Origin: Candidatus Saccharicenans subterraneus
GTDB lineage: Bacteria; Acidobacteriota; Aminicenantia; Aminicenantales; Saccharicenantaceae
DNA length: 64,000 nucleotides
Direction: 5' to 3'
Assembly (NCBI GenBank): GCA_003426165.1
Contig: QUAH01000011.1
Coordinates: 1-64,000, forward strand
The notes beneath the pieces were generated by a model. It was not told where the DNA came from and did no database searches. It worked only from the letters and a program-made list of their open reading frames with translations. This document shows, in pieces, positions 26,592 through 36,245 of the stretch (positions within the stretch are counted from its first letter, which is position 1; each line of letters begins with the position of its first letter). The translations under genes were made by a program, and so were the position numbers.

Positions 26592-27635
26592 ATGAAAACA
26601 GGAATTGTTTTCAGCAAACGCTTTGCCCTGCACCAGATGGGCGAAGAGCACATAGAAAGCCCGTTGCGGATTATTGCCCTGCACGAGCTCCTGGAGAAGA
26701 GGCTCACGCCTGGCTTCCCCATCATCGAGCCCAGGCCGGCCAGCCGCGAAGAAATAGAACTGGTCCACCTCAGGGAATACGTGGACTTTCTGGCAGAAAC
26801 GGCCGGCCGGGATTCTTACTTCCCGTTTGACCCGGACACCATCGCCGGCCCTCACACCTTCGAAGCGGCCTGCCTGGCCGCCGGGGCCGGGCTGACCGCC
26901 GTCGACCTAATCCTGGAAGGAAAGCTGGACAACGCCTTTGCCCTGGTCCGGCCGCCCGGTCACCACGCCGAGGATCACCGGCCGATGGGTTTCTGCTTTT
27001 TCAACAACATCGCCATAACCGCCGAGTACCTCAGGCGCCGGAAAGGAATCAGAAAAATCCTGGTGGTCGACTGGGATCTCCACCACGGCAACGGCACCCA
27101 GAAGGCTTTCTACGCCACCCCGGAGATCCTTTATATCTCCCTCCACCAGAGCCCGCTTTTCCCGGGCACCGGGTCGGCCGCCGAGGTCGGGGAAAAAGAA
27201 GGGCTGGGTTATAACCTGAACCTGCCGCTTCGGGCGGGCAAGACCGATGAAGATTATCTTTTCATTTTCCAGAAAGTCATCTGGCCGGTGGCCGAGAGCT
27301 ACCAGCCGGAGTTTGTCCTGGTCTCGGCCGGGTTTGACATCATGAGGTGGGACCCCCTGGGGCGGATGGAACTTTCAGCCGAGGGCTGCGGGGATATCAG
27401 CCAGGTGCTGACCGAAATCGCCGGGCGCTGGGCCTCGGGCCACCAGGTAGTCTTCCTGGAAGGCGGCTATAACCTGAAGGAGCTAAAGGAGGGGGTGGAA
27501 GAGGTCTGCCTCAGGCTCAGCGGGGCTAAATACCGCCAGCTGCCCGATACCCCCTGCCCCCCGGCCCTGGCCGAGGAAATTAGGCCCTACCTAAAAATCT
27601 TTCGAAATTACTGGAAGGGAATACCGGAGGTATAG
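26592..27635 (+). CDS. Histone deacetylase-family / AcuC-like deacetylase
   Basis: The 347-residue protein has the arginase-deacetylase fold motifs of the HDAC superfamily. They are HLREYVDFL near residue 60, the active-site RPPGHHAEDHRPMGFCFFNN with the paired catalytic histidines (about 119-138), the zinc-binding DWDLHHGNGT (about 160-169), and a third zinc ligand in SAGFDIMRWDPLG. Bacterial members deacetylate acetyl-CoA synthetase (AcuC), acetylpolyamines or other small acetylated amines. It follows the sodium symporter gene by 10 bases in what looks like a two-gene operon. The precise substrate cannot be assigned. Confidence 0.88.
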   Translation: MKTGIVFSKRFALHQMGEEHIESPLRIIALHELLEKRLTPGFPIIEPRPASREEIELVHLREYVDFLAETAGRDSYFPFDPDTIAGPHTFEAACLAAGAGLTAVDLILEGKLDNAFALVRPPGHHAEDHRPMGFCFFNNIAITAEYLRRRKGIRKILVVDWDLHHGNGTQKAFYATPEILYISLHQSPLFPGTGSAAEVGEKEGLGYNLNLPLRAGKTDEDYLFIFQKVIWPVAESYQPEFVLVSAGFDIMRWDPLGRMELSAEGCGDISQVLTEIAGRWASGHQVVFLEGGYNLKELKEGVEEVCLRLSGAKYRQLPDTPCPPALAEEIRPYLKIFRNYWKGIPEV

Positions 27636-27722
27636 GGCGGTTTAGATGACAGGCGTCATCCAGAATAGACACCCCGCCGGGCCCGGACTACCCGTTTTCC
27701 CCTGTTAATTTACGTCCAAAAC

Positions 27723-27738
27723 TGGCACAAATCATGCA
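27723..27738 (+). promoter_or_regulatory. Sigma-54-type promoter of the FecR/DUF6600-like gene
   Basis: TGGCAC at 27723-27728, five bases, then ATGCA at 27734-27738 match the -24/-12 consensus TGGCAC-N5-TTGCW with one mismatch. Transcription would begin near 27749, just before the Shine-Dalgarno AAAGGAG at 27753-27759. This supports translation from ATG 27766 rather than the in-frame ATG at 27745. Confidence 0.55.
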
Positions 27739-27765
27739 GTAATTATGGGCGTAAAGGAGTTTAAG

Positions 27766-29760
27766 ATGAGAAACAAGAGATTTTTCCTGATCGCGGGATT
27801 AATCCTCCTGGTGGCTTCCTATGCCCCGCTCCGGGCCCAGGAAGAAACGCCCCAGGTGGAACAGCCCCAGGAAGAAACTAAATATACCAACGAGTCGGTC
27901 GGCCGGGTGAGCTTCCTTGAAGGCAAGGCCTTTATCCAGAGAGCGGCCGATATCGGCTACGAAGAGGCCGTGGTCAACGACCCGGTGGCCGAAGGCGACC
28001 GCCTGGGGACGGCAGAAGGACGGATGGAAATCCAGTTTGGCCGCCGCAATTACCTGCGGCTCGATAGCGATACCAAGCTGGATGTCATGAACCTGCCCCG
28101 CAAGGATAACGACCTGATCAGGTTCCGGGTCTGGTCGGGCCATGTCTATTTCGCCATCAACAACCTCAACCGGGAAAAGGGAATCGAAATTCATACCCCG
28201 GATTCTTCCTTCTACGTCCTGGAAAAAGGCATTTTCAGGATTGACGTGGAAGAAGGCAGGGGCACCGAGATCCTGGTCTTCAAGGGACTGGTGGAAGCGG
28301 CCGGCGAGCAGAACTCCTACCTGGTCAAGGGCGAGCAGCGGCTGGAAATGGCCGAGGGCCGCTTTGCCTCCAGGCCGGTCGGTTTTCGCCCGGTGGCTGA
28401 CGACGGGTTTGACCGCTGGAACCAGTCCCGCGACCAGCAGACCAACCGCCTCTATGCCAGGCGGTACCTGCCCGAAGACCTGGCCGAGTACGAAGGCGAG
28501 CTCAACGATTACGGCGACTGGGTTTATGTTCCCCCCTATGGTTATGTCTGGGTGCCGCGTGGTGTGGCCGATGACTGGCGCCCCTACTATTACGGGCGCT
28601 GGGTCTGGGTGCCGCTGACCGGCTGGACCTGGGTTCCCTACGAACCCTGGGGCTGGGTGGCCTTCCACTATGGCCGCTGGCACTGGGCCGTGGGCATCGG
28701 CTGGTACTGGATTCCCCACTATGCCTGGGGACCGGCCTGGGTCAGCTGGTGGTGGGACATGGACTATTTCTGCTGGGCGCCGCTCGGCTGGTACGGTTAC
28801 CCGGTGGTGGTGATCAACAACGTCTTTTACGATAGATATACCGGGGCCTACCCGATCCATTCCCGGGCCTTAGTAGCCGTCAGGAAAGACCAGCTCCGGG
28901 CCCGAGACATCTCCCGGGCTGCCCTGAGGCCGGAAAACCTGAGAGCGGCCAACCTGGACAAGAAAATTACCATGACCAGCAGGACTCTCCCCTTCCGTCC
29001 GGAAGGCTCCAGGTTAACGGTGGAGAAACTTGACGGAAAACGCGTCCTGGTCAGGCAGGATAACCAGGGTGCCGGCCTGAAACAGGGTCTTCGGGAGACA
29101 CCCGGAAGAATTTCCGGGAACAGGGACAAGGCCAGTCCGGAAAGTCTCCGCCCGGCTGGCCAATCCGGTGAAAGACCGGCCCAGGTTTCTGGCGAAAAGG
29201 GAAAATCAATTCAGCCAAAAAGCCAGGGTGGAGAGAAAGGCTCCACTTCGGCTAAGCCATCAAAAAGCACCCCCGCCTCCGGCAAGGTGACGCCCAAGAA
29301 AATCCAGAAAAAGGATGATGCACCCTCGGCCGTGGCTTCCAGGTCTTATAGCGGACCTGAGGCCGGGCGCACCATCAAGACCTATCCCTCATCTTCAAGT
29401 ATCAGCAGCCGAAGTGTCAGCCGGCCTTCAAGCGGCTATCGCTCTGACTATTCGGCACCAAGCCGAAGCTACAGCCGGCCAGGAACCGCCCCGAGCCGAA
29501 GCTATGGCAGCACTTCGTACAGGCCATCCACCGCTCCCAGGAACGAACGTTATGCTCCTTCCCGTCTCAACTCGCCGGGCCTGAGTTCAGGCTCCTCGCG
29601 CTCCGGTTACGGTTCTTATCGGAGCGGTTCCGGTTCCAGGATCGGCTCTTCGAGCTCTGGCTCCTCCAGGATAGGCTCTTCCGGCTCCGGTTCCCGTTCA
29701 ATCGGCTCATCGCGTGGCTCTTCCCCATCGAGGTCTGGTTCGGTCAGCCGCAAGAAATAA
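27766..29760 (+). CDS. Secreted FecR-domain protein with aromatic DUF6600-like core and Ser-rich tail
   Basis: A 664-residue exported protein. The signal peptide (FFLIAGLILLVASYAPLRA) is followed by a FecR-like beta domain (about 45-185: VGRVSFLEGKAFIQRA, VAEGDRLGTAEGRMEIQFG, YLRLDSDTKL). Next comes a Trp/Tyr/Gly-rich core (about 240-365) with repeating units like YGYVWVP, WVWVPLTGWTWVPYEPWGWV and WAPLGWYGYP, as in DUF6600 proteins of Acidobacteriota and Proteobacteria. The last ~170 residues are low-complexity, dominated by Ser, Gly and Arg, and probably disordered. Function is unknown; a surface or periplasmic structural role is plausible. It appears monocistronic behind a sigma-54-type promoter. 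AAAGGAG six bases before ATG 27766 fixes the start. Confidence 0.78.
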   Translation: MRNKRFFLIAGLILLVASYAPLRAQEETPQVEQPQEETKYTNESVGRVSFLEGKAFIQRAADIGYEEAVVNDPVAEGDRLGTAEGRMEIQFGRRNYLRLDSDTKLDVMNLPRKDNDLIRFRVWSGHVYFAINNLNREKGIEIHTPDSSFYVLEKGIFRIDVEEGRGTEILVFKGLVEAAGEQNSYLVKGEQRLEMAEGRFASRPVGFRPVADDGFDRWNQSRDQQTNRLYARRYLPEDLAEYEGELNDYGDWVYVPPYGYVWVPRGVADDWRPYYYGRWVWVPLTGWTWVPYEPWGWVAFHYGRWHWAVGIGWYWIPHYAWGPAWVSWWWDMDYFCWAPLGWYGYPVVVINNVFYDRYTGAYPIHSRALVAVRKDQLRARDISRAALRPENLRAANLDKKITMTSRTLPFRPEGSRLTVEKLDGKRVLVRQDNQGAGLKQGLRETPGRISGNRDKASPESLRPAGQSGERPAQVSGEKGKSIQPKSQGGEKGSTSAKPSKSTPASGKVTPKKIQKKDDAPSAVASRSYSGPEAGRTIKTYPSSSSISSRSVSRPSSGYRSDYSAPSRSYSRPGTAPSRSYGSTSYRPSTAPRNERYAPSRLNSPGLSSGSSRSGYGSYRSGSGSRIGSSSSGSSRIGSSGSGSRSIGSSRGSSPSRSGSVSRKK

Positions 29761-30194
29761 TTCACTGGAGAGCTAAGGCCAGAGGCAGGCCCCGAGCTTA
29801 GGGCTGCGGGCAAAGAAAACCGGACATTCACTCGAACCGGTGCGGGCGATTCTCTGAACCTGCCCAGGCGATTTCAGGGACAGCAGCCGGGCCCTCTACA
29901 AGTATAGGTTTTTGGGTTCTTGATTCCGGAGTATTTCTGGCTTATTCAGGCAATCTCCAGCCCATCCGGAAAAAGCCAGGGTCATATTGGATTGGAGACC
30001 GGAAGGATAAACTTTTTCCACCTCATAGGCTTAGAAATTCGGAACATTCAACTAGACCTGCCGGGTCTTACTGAATCTTTATCTTTAAGCCGGGTCTTAT
30101 CTTAAATAATCTTAGATTTTTACCGGTGGCCCAGCTAACATATGAATAACCATTCATATATAGTCCGGCTTAACAGAAGAGGCCAGCAACGGGG
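29761..30194. other. Intergenic region, 434 bases, between convergent genes
   Basis: No gene is supported. The region contains an 11-base direct repeat (GCCGGGTCTTA near 30060 and 30091) and the palindromic operator-like site at 30140-30159. A 61-codon open frame at 29920-30105 lacks a ribosome site and recognisable content. Confidence 0.6.
30140..30159. promoter_or_regulatory. Palindromic operator-like site, matching the one before the fucose isomerase gene
   Basis: ATATGAAT-AACC-ATTCATAT is a perfect 8-bp palindrome with a four-base centre. On the other strand it reads TATATGAATGGTTATTCATA, differing at a single base over the shared core from the palindrome at 47007-47030. The half-site TATGAAT is typical of TetR-type operators. 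It lies in a gap between convergent genes, where no promoter is expected. Confidence 0.5.
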
Positions 30195-32648
30195 TTATTC
30201 CCTTTCTTCCCTGGCCTTTCGTTCCGCATAATAATCCAGGACCCGCAGGTGGTCCTGCAGGGAGCAGTAGCGGTTGGGCTCGGTGCCGGGCAGGAAGACT
30301 TCCTGGAATGGATACTTACAGACCGGAGAGGCCAGCAGCCCTGTCTTTCTGTCGATGGTCACAAATACCAGGTTGGGCGGGACCTCAAAATCCTCAATCA
30401 GGATGGCTTCAGGGTTGGTTACGGTTTGAGCTTCCTCTCCGGAAGAAGTCGCCGGCTGGGTGGCCAGGAATTCTTTTTTCTTATCTTCAATCACCCGGGC
30501 AAAGAAATCCCGCCAGATGGGCAGGGCCACCACCGCCCCGGACTGCTTGTTGCCCAGGGTTATCTTGGTGTCATAGCCGACCCAGGCCCCGGCGCAGAGC
30601 GAGGGTGAAAAGCCGATGAACCAGGCATCGGTGAACTTGTTGGTGGTACCGGTCTTTCCACCCAGCGGCCAGTTCAGGGAAGCGGCCGAGGCCGCGGTTC
30701 CCCTCTGGACCACGCCCTGGAGCAGGTAGGTCATCATGTAGGCAATCTGGGGTGAAAGGACCTCTTCGGTCTGGGGCAGGTTTTCTTCCAGGATGTTACC
30801 GTCCTTGTCCTCAATCTTGATTATAAAATAAGGCCTGGCCCGCAGCCCCTTGTTGGGGAAAACGCTGAAGGCCGAGACCAGCTCCTGCAGGGTGACCTCG
30901 AAGGCCCCCAGGGCCAGGGACAGGTAGGGATAAATGGTGGAAGTGATGCCGAACTTGCGGCAATATTCCACTCCCACCTGGGGGGAAATATAGTCCAGCA
31001 ACTTGGCCGTGATCACGTTCCGGGATTCTTCCAGGCCGGTCCTCAGGGTGACCGCCCCGTGGTACTCGCCGTCATAATTCTTGGGCGTCCAGGGATTGCC
31101 GGTCCACTTGTCCACGAAGTTGGTCGGCTCATCGACTATGACGCTGGCCGGGGTGAAGCCCTTTTCCAGGGCGGCCGTGTAAAAAATCGGCTTGATGGCC
31201 GAACCAGTCTGGCGCAGGGCCTGGGTGGCCCGGTTGAACTGGCTGCGCTTGAAGGAGTAACCCCCGACCATGGCCTTGATCTGGCCGGTAGCCACATCCA
31301 CGGCAATGAAGGCTCCTTCCACTGCCGGTTCCTGGTCCAGGTTGACCCGGGCTGTCCTGGTGGCTTCATCCACCGATTGCACTTCAACCAGAATGACGTC
31401 GCCGGGCTTGATCAAATCATTCAGGTAACGGGCCTTGGTCCACTCAATGCCCTTGCTGGTCATCAGGCCGGTATAATTCTTGAGCCTGACCTTGGCCTCG
31501 GTCCTTCCCGCCTCCAGGACGATGGCCTGTTCCGTCTTTCCCGGAATCGGGGCCAGGCTATCCCAGTCATCCAGCCAGATTTTTTCCAGGTCGCTCTTGC
31601 CCTCGGCCAGGAGGTTGCGCTTGTCCTTTCGCCAGCCGTTCTTTTTATCCTGGGCCCTGAGGCCGCGGTCCAGCGCCTCCTCGGCGTATTTCTGGTAGTT
31701 AAGGTTCAGGGTGGTGTAAATTTTAAGGCCGCCTCGGTACAAAACATCATCGCCGTACTTGCGCTCGATGTACTTCCTTACTTCCTCGTAAAAGTAGGAG
31801 CCAGCTTCAACCGTCTGCCGGCGCAGCGGCAGGACTTCCAGCGGCTGTTTCTTGAATTCCTCCGCCTGCTGCCGGCTGATAAAACCCTCCTCGGCCAGGC
31901 GGTTCAGAACGTGGTTGCGGCGATTCAGGGTGACCTTGGGATTGTTGTATGGTGAATAGATGGCCGGGCCCCGAAAGATGCCGGCAATCAGGGCCGCCTC
32001 GGGCAGGGTTAATTCGGTAGCGCTCTTGCCGAAATAGAGCTGGGCCGCCGATTCCACTCCCCACGTCCCATGGCCCAGGTAAAACTGGTTGCAGTAGAGT
32101 TCCAGGATTTTCTCCTTGGTATAACGCCGCTCGATTTCCATGGCCACGAACATTTCCTTGAGCTTGCGGCGGATGGTCTGCTGGGGATAAAGGAACAGGC
32201 TTCGGGCCAGCTGCTGGGTGATGGTGCTCCCTCCGTGCAGCCTGGTTTTGCCCAGGATTATCCTGAAAAAATCCTCCTTAAGGGCCCTCATGATGCCGCG
32301 GTAATCTATGCCCTTGTGGGCAAAAAACCTCGGGTCCTCGGTGGCGATGATGGCCTGTTTCAGCGTCTCGGGAATCTTTTCGTAGGGGATCTGAATTCTT
32401 CTTTCGGCCGCAAACTCCTTGGCCGGCTGGCCGTCATCGGAATAGACTACTGATATTATTTTCGGCTTGATCTGTTCCAGCTCCCCCACATCCGGGAGGT
32501 TTTCCCTTATGGCCAGGTAGGCCCCAAACATTCCGCCCAAAGCCAGGGCCACCAAGAGCAGCAGCGACAGCAGTAATCCCCTGATTATTTTCTTCCGGTT
32601 AAAGGTTGGAACCTTGATCTTGAAAACGATTTTTTTTCTTTCGGGCAT
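30195..32648 (-). CDS. Penicillin-binding protein 1A (bifunctional transglycosylase/transpeptidase)
   Basis: The 817-residue class A PBP has one N-terminal membrane anchor (about 22-47). The GT51 glycosyltransferase domain follows, with catalytic Glu104 in ATEDPRFFAHKG and the motif GGSTITQQLARSLFL. An OB-like insert precedes the transpeptidase domain, with nucleophile Ser483 in TGSAIKP (SxxK), SRN in LEESRNVITA, and KTG in LGGKTGTTNKFTDAWF. It polymerises and crosslinks peptidoglycan in the periplasm. Length and order match MrcA/PonA-type PBP1A. The gene stands alone; no strong Shine-Dalgarno was seen before its ATG. Confidence 0.95.
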   Translation of the reverse strand: MPERKKIVFKIKVPTFNRKKIIRGLLLSLLLLVALALGGMFGAYLAIRENLPDVGELEQIKPKIISVVYSDDGQPAKEFAAERRIQIPYEKIPETLKQAIIATEDPRFFAHKGIDYRGIMRALKEDFFRIILGKTRLHGGSTITQQLARSLFLYPQQTIRRKLKEMFVAMEIERRYTKEKILELYCNQFYLGHGTWGVESAAQLYFGKSATELTLPEAALIAGIFRGPAIYSPYNNPKVTLNRRNHVLNRLAEEGFISRQQAEEFKKQPLEVLPLRRQTVEAGSYFYEEVRKYIERKYGDDVLYRGGLKIYTTLNLNYQKYAEEALDRGLRAQDKKNGWRKDKRNLLAEGKSDLEKIWLDDWDSLAPIPGKTEQAIVLEAGRTEAKVRLKNYTGLMTSKGIEWTKARYLNDLIKPGDVILVEVQSVDEATRTARVNLDQEPAVEGAFIAVDVATGQIKAMVGGYSFKRSQFNRATQALRQTGSAIKPIFYTAALEKGFTPASVIVDEPTNFVDKWTGNPWTPKNYDGEYHGAVTLRTGLEESRNVITAKLLDYISPQVGVEYCRKFGITSTIYPYLSLALGAFEVTLQELVSAFSVFPNKGLRARPYFIIKIEDKDGNILEENLPQTEEVLSPQIAYMMTYLLQGVVQRGTAASAASLNWPLGGKTGTTNKFTDAWFIGFSPSLCAGAWVGYDTKITLGNKQSGAVVALPIWRDFFARVIEDKKKEFLATQPATSSGEEAQTVTNPEAILIEDFEVPPNLVFVTIDRKTGLLASPVCKYPFQEVFLPGTEPNRYCSLQDHLRVLDYYAERKAREERE

Positions 32649-32920
32649 CTTAGTCCAGTCTGGAACCTGAAACAGCCAGCAAGAAAGACAATATATCAGA
32701 TTAAAGGGTAAAAAAACAATGCCCGCCGGCTTATGGTTGCATCTTTGTTTCGCTTAGGTCCCGGATGGTTCAGGGTCCGGTCAGGCCGGGTCCCCCCTCC
32801 CCTCCCTACTCAATCTCTCCCGAGCGGAGTTCCCTTCGCTTGGGGCAGCAGGAAACAAAGAACGGGACACCTATTTGAATCATTGCCACCAATACCGGAA
32901 GGAGAGAAGCTTTACCAGGC

Positions 32921-33559
32921 TTATTTGAGCTCCGGGAATTTTTTTACAAGGAGCGACCAGATTTTCCGGTGGATGGCCGCCGGCTCAGGCCGGCCGTCGA
33001 CCACCAGGCACTGCGGGTCCCGGAATGACAGGAATATTTTCCTAACCTTTTTAAGGTATTCTTTTTCTTCAAAATGCCCGTAGATGATTGGCCTGTCTTT
33101 GATGCGGCGCAGGCCGGTAGAGACCGGAACATCCAGGATGAACACCAGGTCGGGAACGACGGCAAATTTCCTGTGCCTACGCCTGATTTCTCCCAGGTCA
33201 AGCCCCCGGGCCCCCTGGTAAGCCAGGGTGGAATAATAATAACGGTCAAGGATGACCGTCTTGCCGGCCTCCAGGGCTGGCCTGATGTTCTTGGTCACGT
33301 TTTCCCTGCGGTCCCTGATAAAGAGCTCGAGCTCTTCTTCTGGAGTCACCGAGCCACTGGTACGGGAGAGCTCCCTTATCTTCTTTCCCCATTTGCCCTG
33401 GGTCGGTTCCCGGAGGGTGACCACGTCCAGGCCCCGGCGGCGCAGCCTCCGGGCCAGGCATTCCACCTGGGTGGACTTGCCGGAGCCGTCAATTCCCTCG
33501 AAGACGATAAATAGTCCCCGGGTCTTCTTTTTCCCCTGTGGCCGGCCTTTTTCTTTCAT
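32921..33559 (-). CDS. tmk: Thymidylate kinase
   Basis: A 212-residue P-loop kinase that phosphorylates dTMP to dTDP. Visible are the P-loop FEGIDGSGKST (about residues 20-30), the DR(Y/H) motif as ILDRYYYSTLAYQGA, and the lid/LID-adjacent helix. TLREPTQGKWGKKIRELS contains the REP motif that binds the substrate. The lid sequence resembles the type II enzymes, with basic residues (RRIKDR) in the lid region. It is encoded between PBP1A and htrA and read towards PBP1A, with a 272-base gap that holds no obvious gene. Confidence 0.93.
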   Translation of the reverse strand: MKEKGRPQGKKKTRGLFIVFEGIDGSGKSTQVECLARRLRRRGLDVVTLREPTQGKWGKKIRELSRTSGSVTPEEELELFIRDRRENVTKNIRPALEAGKTVILDRYYYSTLAYQGARGLDLGEIRRRHRKFAVVPDLVFILDVPVSTGLRRIKDRPIIYGHFEEKEYLKKVRKIFLSFRDPQCLVVDGRPEPAAIHRKIWSLLVKKFPELK

Positions 33560-33719
33560 GATAACGCTCTCTTCGTTCTCTTATCTTACCGACGAACCCC
33601 GGCCAATGCAACCATCGGGCCGCTCTGCTGGTTATTCATTAAATTAAGCCAGGAGTCTGGCTCCGTTGAATTTTGTGGCTGGTTATGTTAATTTTAATTA
33701 TCTTCGAGGGAGGCTCAAA

Positions 33720-35236
<1,517 letters not shown>

Positions 35237-35237
<1 letters not shown>

Positions 35238-36085
35238 TGCAGTTCGCCAAGCTTCACGCCCTGGGCAATGATTTCCTGGTGGTGGAAGATCCACCCCGGG
35301 TGGAAGAAGCCGAACTGCCGGAAATATCCCGGCGGATGTGTGATCGCCACACCGGCGTGGGTGCCGACGGCCTGCTCCTATTAAAGCAGGTGAACGGGCA
35401 GGCCGATCGTTATGGTTTCCGCATCTTCAACGCTGATGGCTCCGAGGCCGAGATTTCGGGCAACGGCCTGCGCTGCGCCGCGGCCTACCTTTTCCACCGG
35501 CAACGGGTAAATGGAACAACCGTTATCTTTGAAACGGTGGCCGGGGAACGTTCCTGCGACCTGGTGCAACGAGACGGCCATTCATTTGAGCTTCGAACCG
35601 AGATGGGCGAACCGCGCTTCTCATCCCGCGATATTCCCTTTGACGACGGCCAGGAGCATGAATACATAATTGACTATCCCCTGTCCATCAGCCGCCGGGT
35701 TTACCACATTACCTGCGTTTCGGTCGGCAACCCCCACTGCGACATCTTCGTGGAAAGGTTCTTCCCGGCCAGGATCGAGTGGCACCAGGTGGGCCAGGAG
35801 CTGGAGCACCATCCTTTCTTTCCCCACAGGACCAACGTGGAATTCATCCGGGTTCTAAACCGCCAGGAAATTGAGGTCCTGTTCTGGGAAAGGGGCGTGG
35901 GTGAAACCCTGAGCTCGGGCAGCGGCTCCTGTGCCGCGGCCGTGGCCGCCATCCTCAAGGGCCTGACCGAAAGAAAGGTCCGGGTCTGGACCAGCATGGG
36001 CTCGCTGGTGGTCGAGTGGGAAAAAGACCGGATCTTCCAGACCGGCCCGGCCCAGCTGGTTTTTGAGGGCAACTTCCTGGGCTGA
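35237..36085 (+). CDS. dapF: Diaminopimelate epimerase
   Basis: A 282-residue cofactor-independent racemase that converts LL- to meso-diaminopimelate for lysine and peptidoglycan synthesis. The two catalytic cysteines are present: Cys80 in SGNGLRCAA and Cys232 in SGSGSCAAA, with the substrate motifs LHALGNDF at the N-terminus and VSVGNPHCDIF centrally. Length fits the family. The ATG overlaps the stop of the htrA gene (TGATG arrangement), indicating co-translation. Confidence 0.95.
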
Positions 36086-36245
36086 AAAAGCACGGCGAAT
36101 AATTGCGCTGGAAGACAGGTCTTTTGCTATCCGGAAACCCGGCCAGAGACTAACTCCACGACCACAAGGCCAGAATAACGTTCATCCCATTCTAAGACAG
36201 TGGTGGTCCCGGGGGCAGTTGCCCGGTTCGGGTTGACTTAAAAGC

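Noticed and set aside
29920-30105. 61-codon open frame in the gap before the PBP1A gene
   Set aside because: No ribosome site, unremarkable sequence, and codon content unlike neighbouring genes.
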